From Vicia villosa (lineage: Eukaryota; Streptophyta; Magnoliopsida; Fabales; Fabaceae): a stretch of 64,000 nt of DNA. Position numbers and translations under genes: made by a program. Under the pieces are notes generated by a model. That model did no database searches and was not told the DNA's origin. It was given only the letters and a program-made list of their open reading frames with translations. Below, piece by piece: positions 33,541-45,427 of the stretch (positions are counted from its first letter, which is position 1; each line of letters begins with the position of its first letter). Location: positions 31,645,806 through 31,709,805 of the forward strand of contig NC_081183.1 in NCBI RefSeq assembly GCF_029867415.1, read 5' to 3'.

Positions 33541-34836
33541 TTCAAATTAGGGTTTTGGATTTTCAAAGGATAAAAGATGTATCAAGGGTCCCAATGGATT
33601 TCATATGGTTTATTAGGGTTCAAGGTATCTCCATGTCAAAAGTCAAGTTTCAATTCCAAGGATTGCTCATTCAATTGCTCAGATGATCCACAGTTGACTA
33701 GGTTGACCTAAAAGTCAAATGTGGTCAAAGTATAGTCAAAACTCCTGAATTTTTGTCAACATCAACATTTTTATGATATATTCATAATTTGATCAAAGGT
33801 TGATCATGATTCATCAAGGAGAGATCAGAAATCAACAAAGCTCATAGTTTCTAAATTAGGGTTTTATAGGAGAAAGTCAACTCAACTTTGACTGGCCATA
33901 ACTTTCACATGGAGTATCAAAAATTTCCCAACCAAAGCCTATTCTGAAGGAAATTGGTTTCTCTACAACTTTGTCGCTCACATGCCAAGGCTAGAAATGC
34001 TTCATTCAAGAGATATGGTCCAATACATTACAGGTCATCCAAAAAGGGTCATTAAAAGGTCATCTTTTTCAAAAGCCCATAACATGAGCATGAAAACCTC
34101 AATGGAGATGAAACCAAAAAGAGTGTTTAGAGGACCCTTTGATCTTTCCAAAAAGTCCTAGAACATGGTCATATGGCAAAAATTGAAGGAGATACGAGGC
34201 TCATAAGTTGGTCGATTTTTGTGAAATACATAAAACCCTAATTAAGTAATTTTGGTTTTCTTGACCAATGGGCCTAACTTTTGGATTTTAAACATGACTT
34301 TGGGCTTCATAGGGACTCCTATACTAATTATTTAATTTTTATAATATTTATATTATTTATTTGAATATTTATTCATTTAAACACTTATAAATCATATAAA
34401 ATGTGAAATAATAAGTTTTAATCAAAGATTCAATTACCAATCAAATCCAATCATCCAATCATTATGATATTGATCAAATTTCGTGACATTTGAGATTGGA
34501 AAGAGAGGGATACAAGATTGGACCAAGATAGAAAGTTTTAATATAAAATTTTCAATCAAAATTGATTCTCTTCAAGGGCATGATTTTATTCTATTCCTAT
34601 AACCCTAATTCCCTCTAGTATATATAGACAACAAGCTCATGGAATGAGGGGATGAAAAAGTGGAGAGACAGACTAGGGTTTTCAAAGTTCAAAATATCCA
34701 AGAATAGTGCAATTTTCGTGTGCCTCTTTCAGAAAGTTTCAAAGATTCTAAACCGTCCCAATCCATTCCAGAGGTAATAAGGGGTGAGAATGCATCGCTA
34801 ATAAAGCCCCATGATGCTCAGGATGTGCGCATATGG
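33541..34836 (+). repeat. Ogre-type 5' LTR, first part (5' end missing)
   Basis: Noncoding, with AGGGTTTTGGATTTTCAAAG and text typical of legume Ogre LTRs. It ends with TATGG, the target duplication of element C, and continues at 45428. Confidence 0.7.
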
Positions 34837-35831
34837 TGTTAGACGCTAGGCTTAAGGATCTAAAGGGGGGTGAATAGATCACACAGAATTTTTCGGAATT
34901 ATTTCAAACTTAGGCGAAAGCGTATCGGGATCGACTTGCGTCTATTCCAAACCTCTACTGAAATAATCAGATATGTGATAAAACCACAAAATAGTTAAGG
35001 ATTATTGATGAAGAGATCGCTTAGAGAATCAAATAGTTACGCTAATGTAAATTGTTTAAACTACTCGCTTGATTAACTTGTTTGCAATGACTTGATAATA
35101 GTTGAAGCAATATATCAAACACTTGGTGATAATAACCAAATTGATTATGATTCAATGTGTGGTGACTTGTGATGTTTGTGTTAGGTTTTAACACACAAGT
35201 TTAACACTTGAACCTTTGATCAATTTGCAATTATAACCAGAATAAAGTGAAATGTAAACGAAAAGATAAAAGCAATAAGAACACGATATTTGTTCAGGCA
35301 GTTCGTTGATCGTCCTCGCTACGACTACATCTGCCCCCAATTCCAAACGGGAATTGGGATGTCTTTCATTATGATTGAAAACAGTTTATACAAAGAAGAT
35401 AACAAAGCGATAACGATAAACCGAATATGTTGATCCTTTGAATTTTCTTCCCCTTGATCTTGAGCCAGATCAAGTATCTTCCAAGAGCTTCACTTTGATT
35501 CACCTGCTGCAGTGTATTGAATTGCTTGAACCCTTGTTATTCAATCTTCACACTCAACTGAATCTTTGATAAAGCCTCTTGATAAAAACCCCCAAAATTC
35601 ACCAATCTTAGAGGACAAAATCCGCAGATTTTATTCACCAAAACCCCACAAATCTTCACCCACTAGGAATCTTCAATTCCGTTCTATGGACGTTATCGAT
35701 CTTGAACGCAAACCCTCAACGCAAAAATGATTGTGTGTAGTTGTGTTGGAGTTGTGACGAAGATCGAAGATGAGAAGCCTTTGTGTATCTTTCAGTTGTT
35801 GGTGTTAAAAAGTTCAATAATTGACAACAAA

Positions 35832-35841
35832 CAATATATAT
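35832..35841 (-). promoter_or_regulatory. TATA-like box of element C 3' LTR
   Basis: Minus strand ATATATATTG; the same is at 44860-44851 in the other LTR. The AGGTCGACCTA repeats begin about 60 bp upstream of it. Confidence 0.6.
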
Positions 35842-35898
35842 GGGAGTTGGTGTGTTGATGCAGAGCAAACATACAATTTTGGCATTTTTGAGAAGGTA

Positions 35899-36290
35899 GG
35901 TTGACCTGTTTCATTGATTAGGTCGACCTAACAGAAGCAAATTTAGTTAGGTTGAAATTGTTCCCAGTTAGGTCGACCTATTGGAGGTTTGGGTCGACCT
36001 AAAATCAGTTGAAATGTGTTTTTGGGACATTTCTTCAGTTTAGGTTGACCAAGGAGTGTTGGTGAGTCAACCTAACAGTGAGGTGTGCAAATCTCTTCAA
36101 TTTAGGTCGACCTAGGAAGGTAAGTGGGTCGACCTAACAGTGGCATGTTTGAATCTTCTTTGTCTGCCTTAATTTGAGTCGACCAAATGATGTACTGGGG
36201 TGACCTAGTTGATGCAAAACCCCATTCTGAGTAATTTTGAGCTTTATAGGTTGACCTAGACACAGGGTAGGTCGACCTATATTGTCTTGG
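35899..36290. repeat. Palindromic AGGTCGACCTA repeat cluster in element C 3' LTR
   Basis: Seven exact GTCGAC cores, most as TAGGTCGACCTA or GGGTCGACCTAACAG, plus several one-base variants, arranged as pairs in an imperfect tandem unit of about 65 bp. Confidence 0.9.
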
Positions 36291-36403
36291 ATAGCCAATA
36301 CTTGCCTTTCCTTGAGTCATTCACTTGTGCCTTTGTTGTTTGTTCACTTATGGTGTTTGCCATGAATCAAAAACTCCTTGGTGAGTATAGGTTTGTACTT
36401 ACA

Positions 36404-36540
36404 TACTCCCCCTTTTTGATGATGGCAAACATTGGTTTAATGGCGAAAGCTCCCCCGGACTTGTGTGTGTAAGCTCCCCCGTACTAAGCTCCTTCGTACT
36501 CAGCTCCCCCGTACTCTCAACACATCTCCCCCTTTGACAA
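36404..36540 (-). other. Element C polypurine tract with extra GGGGGAG repeats
   Basis: Minus strand CAAAAAGGGGGAG (36418-36406) abuts the 3' LTR. Upstream are further purine runs: CCGGGGGAGCT, three GTACGGGGGAGCT-like units, and AAAGGGGGAGATGTG, five more within about 130 bp. The adjacent run is the likely plus-strand primer. Confidence 0.75.
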
Positions 36541-36852
36541 CATCAAAAGATAGACAACAAGAGAATAGTAGAAGAGAGTAACAGAATAATATTTATAAAA
36601 CAATATCTTGCATATCATAATAGTTAAAAAAATAGAGCATAAAATCCAAACATATGCAAAATACAACCAAGCGAACATATTATCCAAACAAAATCAAACA
36701 GAACAAGCTTAAGTTTGAGAGCTAATAGGAAATAAACATAATGAGAATGAAAATGTAATGCAATGAGATGATTTGATGAGATGCAATGCATCCTAACATC
36801 TGCCCCGTCTTCCTCTTCCTCTTTGGAAACCGTGAGGTCGATCCTCTTCAAC
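36541..36852 (-). other. Element C 3' untranslated region
   Basis: AT-rich, without a supported gene, between the extra ORF and the polypurine repeats. Confidence 0.7.
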
Positions 36853-38180
36853 CTATTCCAGCAGATCAAGAACGGCCATGTTTAGAGTGTTGAAGCTTTG
36901 ACTGAGATTTGCATGCCGATTAGCTGTTGTTTCTTCAAAGCGATTTTGTCTTTCAGTCAAGTTTGATGCAAAGGTCTCAAAGCCGCTCTTGTGCTCTTGA
37001 GCCAAGCGGTGTAGAGTTGCATACTGACGTTGTTGTTCATCATAACGCTCTTGTTGAAGCTGTTGCATATTCTGGAACTAGAGCTGCTGTGCTTCAAAGT
37101 TTTGTTGGACTGATCCGGCTGAGGTGGAGCTGTGTATCCCCAAGGGATTTCCTCTTCTTCAGGTGGAACATATTGCCAATTAGGATCCGTATCATGAGAA
37201 ACATCTTCCATAGTGTGATCATTATTATTTTCTATGTCTTGATCATTGCCTTCTTCTTCATTACCTGCAAGGTGGCCAAATTTTGTAGGATCGACATAGT
37301 TGTATATGACTTTTCCGGTTCCCTTCTGGATGAGATAGTAAGTTTGCCTATCTGGATCCCAGTGGTATCCCATGAGAGTTAAGGTTGTTTGGGAGAAGTC
37401 TTGAGGCTGTTTGATGCTGATGTAGGGCAGTCTATCAAGTTTCATACCGAAATGGTTCACAATTGTTTGAATTATTGAACCATAACATAGAGCAATAGTT
37501 TTCTGCTTTACCTCATAGAACTTGGCGGCGAGAAAATTTGGCCAGTTTACACGCGTTCTGTTTTGAAGCAGATACATTAACACAATTTCATTGCGTTCTA
37601 CTCTTGAGTATCCTCCTGCTCGTGGTCGAATAATTTTGGAGATGATCCAATTTAGGATCCTAGGATCTCTCTTTAAGTGCCCTGCTGTAATTGTTTCATT
37701 TGGCTTGTCAATGACGGAAGGGTCTTTGAGAATTGATCTCATGTAGGCCACATGATCATAGTTGGCCGGAACCTCACCGTCTTGTATACAAAGTTCATCT
37801 CCTACAAGCGTAAGGCCAAAGATGCTTATCCAAGCCCGCTTGTCAACAACATGCGATTTGGACCCCATCTTAAATCGGAAGTAACAACCGTCCCCTTTTT
37901 GTAACCCTGCATAGAAAGCCCTAACGGTATTCTCATAGTACGGAGTGTCACATTCCAACAATGGATGAATATTTTGATGCTGAATCAGATTTGTAACATC
38001 AGGAATATGCATACGTTTGGCAACATTTGGGTTATAGACATATTGCTTGATAATTTTCCTTTTCATTTGCCACTTTTCAAAGTTTTCCTTACAATCGGGA
38101 TGAAAAAGAGCTAGAGCACTTACCGGTTGAGAAGATGATCCAGATGCAATTTCCTTTCCCTTTCTTGATTTTGGTGCCAT
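36853..38180 (-). pseudogene. Element C 3' extra ORF (env-like position), frameshifted near its end
   Basis: Starts MAPKSRKGKEIASGSSSQPV at 38180 and runs 407 codons to 36957. A second frame (from about 37100 to 36853) continues with a Gln-rich, coiled-coil-like tail (QQLQQERYDEQQRQYATLH) and ends LNMAVLDLLE, so a single frame change splits the gene. The middle has YYENTVRAFYAGLQ, YFRFKMGSKSHVVDKRAW and RNEIVLMYLLQNRTRVNWP, resembling the plant transposon-associated protein family found in such ORFs. An acidic segment (EEEGNDQDIENNND) follows. No signal peptide or membrane span is visible. Function unknown. Confidence 0.75.
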
Positions 38181-38926
38181 GATTGGAGATAATTTGTGTG
38201 AGAAAGAGGAGTTTTGGAGGAATTTGATGTAGGAGAATTAAGGTTGGCCGTACACAAGGGTTTGAGAATGAGCAAGAATGAAAAATGTATGCTTAATGAT
38301 GTATGGGGATGGGTCGGGTCGACCAACAGACCCAAATTTTGCATTTTTGTATCAGTAGGTCGACCTAAAGTGAGGTTGGGTCAGCCTAACAGAAGGACCC
38401 TGAAAATGAATCAGATTAGGTCGACCTAAAAGAGGTGTAGGTCGACGTAATTGAGCATGATTTTGTTATTGGTAAAAACAAATTTTGTAGGTCGACTCAG
38501 AGGCGGAGTAGGTCGACCTAAAATGCCTCAAATGTTAGAAATGCAGTGATGATACTTATGTATGTTGGATTCATGCTTATTCTACTTACTTTTATGCCCA
38601 AAACATGATATGTTATGAGTAATGATGATCAACATATACATGTAAATGAGATATATGGAGAAGCATATATGAAGTCACTATAAACATGCTAATTGATAGC
38701 ATATTATAGTATCAATGATATTTTTGGAAGTGAACAACAAACATGTTACCACTTTCTCAATTTGTAGGTATCTCGTCATCATTTCGTAGAATGGAGTATA
38801 GTCCTCTTGTCAATGTGGCACGATTCTTGATTTGTTGATGGACTACCTTCATACTAAGAGAAATGTTAGCTTGGGCATAACCAATATATATAATGTAAAA
38901 GAATAAAATTAAGTGAACAAACGCAT
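38181..38926 (-). other. Element C spacer between pol and extra ORF
   Basis: Noncoding. Its part nearest the extra ORF holds the second palindromic repeat cluster (38310-38520). The rest is AT-rich. Confidence 0.75.
38310..38520. repeat. Second AGGTCGACCTA repeat cluster, upstream of the element C extra ORF
   Basis: Six exact GTCGAC cores, several as TAGGTCGACCTAAA, in an imperfect 70-bp tandem unit. The adjoining AAATTTTGCATTTTTGTA resembles CAATTTTGGCATTTTTGAG next to the LTR cluster (about 35873), so the two clusters share more than the palindrome. It lies 130-340 bp upstream of the extra ORF start. Confidence 0.88.
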
Positions 38927-41900
38927 TTAGCTCAAATTAGAGATATCTAGTATCCCTAATTCTCTGCGAATGGTGAAGAATTGCTCGATTGCAAGAGGTT
39001 TGGTGAAGGTATCAGCTAGTTGCTTCTTGCTTTCTATATGTTCAAAGATAACTTCTCCTTTTTCGACATGATCTCTTAGGAAGTGATGCCTTATTTCGAT
39101 ATGCTTGGTTCGTGAGTGTAGGACTGGATTCTTGCTTAAATTGATAGCACTAGTGTTGTCGCACATGATAGTTATACGATCAAGCTTAATACCAAAGTCA
39201 ATGAGCTGCTGCTTGAGCCATAATATCTGAGCACAACAGCTTCCTGCAGCTACATATTCTGCCTCAGCTGTATATAATGCGACTGACACTTGTTTCTTGC
39301 TGTCTTAACTTATCAATGAATTGGAGAATAGATGACATGTCCCACTGGTACTCTTTCTACCAGATTTGCATCCAGCAAAGTTGGAGTCTGAGAATCCCAC
39401 CAAGTAGCATTCATTCCCTTTAGGATACCATAGGCCATAAGTAGTAGTTCCACGGAGATATCGTAGAATTCTTTTTACGGCCTTTAGATGTGATTCCTTT
39501 GGACAAGATTGGTATATTGCACACATGCAAACACTAAACATAATGTCCGGTCTTGAAGCTGTGAGATATAATAGAGAACCTATCATGCCTCGGTACAATT
39601 TCACATCTACCTCTTTACCTTTTTCATCTTTGTCTAGGTTGCTATTTGTTGCCATAGGTGTGTCAATTTCTTTTGACTCACTCATTCCAAATCTCTAAAG
39701 CAATTTTGTGCAATACTTAGTTTGACTTATGAAAGTTCCATGACCAAGTTGCCTAATTTGTAGACCAAGAAAGAAGTTCAACTCTCCCATGAGGCTCATC
39801 TCAAATTCACTCTGCATGAGCTTAGAAAATTCTTTGACAAGTTTTGCCTTAATTGACCCAAATATAATATCATCTACATAAACTTGAACCAAAAGTATAT
39901 CTTTATCTTTTCTTTTAATGAAGAGAGTAGTGTCAACTTTACCCCTAAAGTATCCTTGACTAAGTAGAAATTTGCTTAGACGTTCATACCAAGCCCTAGG
40001 GGCTTGTTTGAGACCGTATAACGCACGTTTCAACTTATAAACATGAGTTGGGTACTTGTAATTTTCAAAGCCGGGTGGCTGAGCTACATAGACCTCTTCA
40101 TTAATATAGCCATTTAGAAAGGCACTTTTAACATCCATTTGGAATAGTTTAAAGTCTTTTGAACAAGCATAAGCAAGTAAGAGACAAATAGCTTCGAGAC
40201 GTGCTACGGGAGCGTACGTCTCTTCATAATCAATACCTTCCTCTTGATTATAACCTTGAGCAACTAATCTAGCTTTGTTTCTAGTTATAACTCTGTTTTC
40301 ATCAAGTTTGTTACGAAAAACCCATCTAGTGCCGATTACTTGATGATCTCCCGGATGAGGGACAAGGTCCCAAACATCATTCCGTTTAAATTGGTTTAAT
40401 TCTTCTTGCATGGCCATTAGCCAATGCTCATCAAGTAATGCGTCCTTAGCGTTTTTCGGCTCAGCTTGTGAAACAAAAGCAAAATGATGACAAAAGTTAC
40501 TTATCTTGGAGCGTGTTGTAACGCCCTTTGAGATGTCCCCTATTATGTTGTCAATTGGATGATCTTTTACGTTTGTCCAGGCCTTAGGAAGTTCTTCGTT
40601 GTTTGAGATGCTTTCTTTTTCAAAATTATCATGAGACTCATCTTTCTCTTTCTTAGCATCTTCCTTCACAACACTTTCACTTTCGTCTTCCTTATCTTTG
40701 ACAATGTTTTCAGTAGATGGGCCTGCACTATCAAAAGATATACCTTTCTCGACATATTTTGCATAAGATTCATCAAAGGACACATGAACTGACTCTTCAA
40801 CTATAAGTAACATTTTGTTGTAAATCCTATATGCTTTACTAGATTGAGAGTAACCAAGAAATATGCCTTCGTCAGCTTTAGCATCGAATTTCCCAAGGTT
40901 ATCCTTACCGTTATTTAACACAAAACATTTGCAACCGAATACCTGGAGATGTGACACATTTGGTTTTCTACCCTTTAATAGTTCATATGGTGTTTTGTTT
41001 AGTATAAGACGTATTAGTATCCTATTCAAAACATAACATGCGGTGCTAACAGCATCGGCCCAGAAATATTTGGGTAGACTACCCTCATTGAGCATTGTTC
41101 TTGCCAACTCCTCTAGAACACGATTTTTGCGTTCAACCACTCTGTTTTGTTGTGGTGTTCTAGGAGCTGAAAAATTATGTTCAATTCCATGTTTATCACA
41201 GTATTTTTCAAAAAGATAGTTTTCAAATTCTCCACCGTGATCACTACGAATTGCAACTATTTTAGTGTTCATTTTGTTTTGACATAGCCTTGCAAATTGA
41301 GTAAAGGCTGGAAAAGTTTGATCCTTACTAGGTAGGAAGATTGTCCAACAAAATCTAGAGTAATCATCAACAATGACCAAACCATAGGTGTTGCCACCTA
41401 AGCTTTTAGTCCTTGAAGGGCCAAAGAGATCCATGTGAAGAAGTTCAAGAGGGCGTGATGTTGAAACCACATTTTTTGATTTAAAAGAAGTTTTTGTTTG
41501 TTTCCCCTTTTGACATGCATCACATAGATGATCCTTTGAAAACCTTATTTTTGGTAAACCGATTACTAGGTCTTTTGTGACAACCTTATTAAGTAAGTCA
41601 AAATTTATGTGGGCAAGGCGTCTATGCCAAAGCCATGAGTCTTCGCCTAGAGCGATGAGACACTTGGCACTTGACTTAGATATTTCATCCAAATTCAACA
41701 TATAGATATTGTTTACTCTTATGCCATTAAACATAATGTTTATTTTCTTGGTATGTTCTATTGTGCAACCAGAATTTGTAAAAGTTACTTTGAAGTCTTT
41801 GTCGCACAATTGACTGATACTTAAGAGATTATGTTTAAGCCCTTCTACTAGTAATACATCAGTTATAGTTGTGGTAGAGGGGTTACCTACACTTCCTTTA

Positions 41901-42085
41901 CCAAGTATAGCTCCCCGATTGTTGTCTCCATAGGTGACATACCCCTTTTTCTTTGCGTGAAACTCAACAAAAAGTGATATGTCTCCCGTCATGTGTCTTG
42001 AGCATCCGCTATCAAGGAACCACAACCTTTCGGCAGTGTCAAGACACTTTTCCTGCAAAATTAATTTAGAGAGGGAGGTCCCCAA
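38927..42085 (-). pseudogene. pol: Element C pol (protease, integrase, RT, RNase H), two in-frame stops
   Basis: One frame from 42085 to 38927 with stops only at 39697-39695 and 39307-39305. Domains: protease [13 protein letters not shown] (catalytic DSG intact), zinc region [11 protein letters not shown]...CDACQKGK, integrase core [19 protein letters not shown] and [45 protein letters not shown] and [10 protein letters not shown] (intact catalytic box), and RNase H TAEAEYVAAGSCC and [20 protein letters not shown] has Arg where Gly is usual. The enzyme motifs are better kept than in copies A and B. Confidence 0.93.
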
Positions 42086-43800
42086 TTTTCATTGGGTCCT
42101 TGGTAGTGAGTACATAAATTGTTGCACTTTGGCAACCATTGAAATACTCCTTTAGGAACCAAAATCCTCCTAAATTTGCATTTTTTAATGGTATGACCCT
42201 TTTTGCAACAATAGTGACAGGTAATATGATGAGAATATGTTGTTTTGCTAGTTGATACTTTTGGTACAAAAGTGTATTTACTATATAAAGGAGTATATGA
42301 TCTTTTGAACTTATTCGGATCAACCGCAAATGTCACTTTTGGTTGTAGAGCCTTATCTAATTTGGCCTTTAGATTTCTCACTTCTTTTTGCCAAATGTGA
42401 CATGTCTCACAACCAAACCATGATGTAGGATCTTTCTCGACTTTATCCTTTTGAATATCTAGCATAGATTGTTTTAAAGCTTCCATATCCTTTTCGGTTT
42501 TCTCAACTTTTGATTCAAGATATGAAAAAATTTTCTTGTTTGAGGCCAAAAGTTTGAAAGCTTCAATTGCATCTCTATGTAGTTCTTCAAAATCTAATTT
42601 TAATTGAGAATGAGATACCTTATCTACAATTTCGGGTTTAAGGTGACTTACACGTTTCTTTTTCTTGTGTTGATGAGCCATAAGACATAGGTTTTCCGAT
42701 TCTTCTTCATCGCTTGATGAGTCTTCACTAGATGAATCACTTTCCCATGCTATGTAGGCTTTTCTAGACTTGTTGTGACCTTTTCTTTGATTCTTCTCTT
42801 TCTCCTTCTTAAGGTATGGACAATCCGGTTTGTAATGACCAACTTTGCCACAATTGGAACAAGGACCCTTGGTTTTTCCTTTGTTATTCTCATCTTGTTT
42901 GTACTTGTTGGATTGCTTCCTATAGTTGATCAAGCCTTTGTCGAAATGTTTTGCTCCATTTTTCTTTAAGTATTTGTTGTACCTTCGCACAAACAGTCCC
43001 ATTTCCTCGTCATCAGAGTCTTCATCATCACTAGTATCACTATCCTTTAGCTCTTGCTTTGAGGTCTTGGAGCTTGAAGCTTTTAGAGCTATTGACTTCT
43101 TCTCTACCTCTTTCTCCATGTTCTTATCTTTCTTTGCCCTTTTCTCACGCATGTCAAGGCATTTAAGATGTTGCTCATGTTCTTCCAATTTACCGAAGAG
43201 AGTGGTGATGTCTAAGGTATTTAGATCATTTGCTTCCTTTATGGCTGTAACCTTGGGTTGTCATTCCCTATTTAAACACCTTAAGATTTTGTTAGTAGCA
43301 ATAGCATTGGAAACAGGTCTATCAAGAGAGTTCAAACGATTTTTAAGATGCACGAATCTCATTTGCATGTTTTCGATGGATTCACCATCTTCCATGTGAA
43401 AGAGTTCGAACTCTTGAGTTAACGTATTGATTCTAGCTAGTTTGACATCATCCGTGCCCTCATGGGCAACTTGCAATGTGTCCCACATAGCTTTAGCGGA
43501 TCTACAATGGGAAACATGATAGTATTCATCAACTCCTAGAGCTGATATTAGAATGTTTCTCGCTTTCCAATCGTATCCATATCTCTTTTCATCTTCAGCA
43601 TCCCAAGTATTTTCTAGTTTAGGGACAACAGCACCAGCTGCATTTGTCATGGTAATTTGAAAGGGACCATTAACAATTGCTTCCCAAATGTTCCTATCAA
43701 TTGCATTGATATGAACGCACATACAATCCGTCCAATAGCTATAGTTTTCACCGTTGAAAACTGGAGCTCTATTGTGAGCCCCTTTAGGTCCGGAAGCCAT
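42061..43800 (-). pseudogene. gag: Element C gag, one nonsense codon
   Basis: The start MASGPKGAHNRAPVFNGENY (ATG at 43800) is preferred over the upstream in-frame ATG because it gives the usual copia gag beginning. Capsid words YSYWTDCMCVHI, ARNILISALGVDEYY, AKAMWDTLQVAHEGT and FELFHMEDGESIENM follow. A TGA at 43263-43261, where Trp is expected, interrupts the frame, which then continues to 42061 with a zinc knuckle CSNCGKVGHYKPDC and acidic stretches. It overlaps pol by 25 bases in another frame. Confidence 0.9.
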
Positions 43801-43840
43801 CTTTCCAATAAGTGTTCCACGTAGCACGGAATAAACCAGA

Positions 43841-43853
43841 GCTCTTGATGTCA
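43841..43853 (-). other. Primer binding site region, element C
   Basis: Minus strand TGACATCAAGAGC begins two bases from the 5' LTR. It is a diverged form of the Met-type site TGGTATCAGAGC. Confidence 0.6.
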
Positions 43854-43855
43854 CT

Positions 43856-45422
43856 TGTTAGACGCTAGGCTTAAGGATCTAGAGGGGGGTGAATAGATCA
43901 CACAGAATTTTTCGGAATTATTTCAAACTTAGGCGAAAGCGTATCGAGATCGACTCGTGTCTATTCCGAACCTCTATTGAAAGAATCAGATATGTGATAA
44001 AACCACAAAATAGTTAAGAATTATTGATGAAGAGATCGCTTAGAGAATCAAATATTTACGCTAATGTAAATCGTTTAAACTACTCGCTTGATTAACTTGT
44101 TTGCAATGACTTGATAATAGTTGAAGCAATATATCAAACACTTGGTGATAATAACCAAATTGATTATGATTCAATGTGTGGTGACTTGTGATGTTTGTGT
44201 TAGGTTTTAACACACAAGTTTAACACTTGAACCTTTGATCAATTTGCAATTATAACCAGAATAAAGTGAAATGTAAACGAAAAGATAAAAGCAATACGAA
44301 CACGATATTTGTTCAGGCAGTTCGTCGATCGTCCTCGCTACGACTACATCTGCCCCCAATTCCAAACGGGAATTGGGATGTCTTTCATTATGATTGAAAA
44401 CAGTTTATACAAAGAAGATAACAAAGCGATAACGATAAACCGAATATGTTGATCCTTTGAATCTTCTTCCCCTTGATCTTGAGCCAGATCAAGTATCTTC
44501 CAAGAGCTTCACTTTGATTCACTTGCTGCAGTGTATTGAATTGCTTGAACCCTTGTTCTTCAATCTTCACACTCAGCTGAATCTTTGATAAAGCCTCTTG
44601 ATAAAAACCCGCAAAATTCACCAATCTTGGAGGACAAAATCCGCAAATTTTATTCACCAAAACCCCACAAATCTTCACCCACTAGGAATCTTCAATTCCG
44701 TTCCATGGACGTTATCGATCTTGAACGCAAACCCTCAACGCAAAAAAGATTGTGCGTAGTTGTGTTGGAGTTGTGACAAAGATCGAAGATGAGAAGCCCT
44801 TGTGTATTTTTCAGTTGTTGGTGTTAAAAAGTTCAATAATTGACAACAAACAATATATATGGGAGCTGGTGTGTTGATGCAGAGCAAACATACAATTTTG
44901 GCATTTTTGAGAAGGTAGGTTGACCTGTTTCATTTATTAGGTCGACCTAACAGAAGCAAATTTAGTTAGGTTGAAATTGTTCCCAGTTAGGTCGACCTAT
45001 TGGAGGTTTGGGTCGACCTAAAATCAGTTGAAATGTGTTTTTGGGACATTTCTTCAGTTTAGGTCGACCTAGGAGTGTTGGTGAGTCGACCTAACAGTGA
45101 GGTGTGCAAATCTCTTCAATTTAGGTCGATCTAGGAAGGTAAGTGGGTCGACCTAACAGTGGCATGTTTGAATCTTCTTTGTTTGCCTTAATTTGAGTCG
45201 ACCAAATGATGTACTGGGTCGCCCTAGTTGATGCAAAACCCCATTCTGAGTAATTTTGAGCTTTATAGGTTGACCTAGACACAGGGTAGGTCGACCTACA
45301 TTGTCTTGGATAGCCAATACTTGCCTTTCCTTGAGTCATTCACTTGTGCCTTTGTTGTTTGTTCACTTATGGTGTTTGCCATGAATCAAAAACTCCTTGG
45401 TGAGTATAGGTTTGTACTTACA
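43856..45422 (-). repeat. Element C 5' LTR (1567 bp)
   Basis: Carries its own palindromic cluster (44917-45301, eight exact GTCGAC cores) and TATA-like box at 44851-44860. Ends at the TATGG duplication. Confidence 0.95.
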
Positions 45423-45427
45423 TATGG

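Larger units (their letters stand above)
34837..36403 (-). repeat. Element C 3' LTR (1567 bp)
   Basis: Contains a palindromic repeat cluster (35899-36290) upstream, in the element's sense, of a TATATATTG TATA-like box (35841-35832). Confidence 0.95.
34837..45422 (-). mobile_element. Element C: SIRE/Maximus-type Ty1-copia retrotransposon, full length, nearly intact
   Basis: Equal 1567-bp LTRs (34837-36403 and 43856-45422), TGTTAGACGC...TACTTACA on the plus strand, flanked by a perfect TATGG duplication (34832-34836 and 45423-45427). Minus-strand gag, pol and a 3' extra ORF are present. Gag has one nonsense codon, pol has two, and single frame changes separate gag from pol and split the 3' ORF tail. 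It is a different family from copies A and B: the LTRs do not resemble theirs, and the protease keeps DSG. About 25 LTR differences by eye. Confidence 0.95.

Noticed and set aside
36102..36320. Small ORF with YPRQYRSTYPVSRSTYK repeats (also at 45121-45339)
   Set aside because: It is a translation of the AGGTCGACCTA repeat cluster in both element C LTRs, not a gene.
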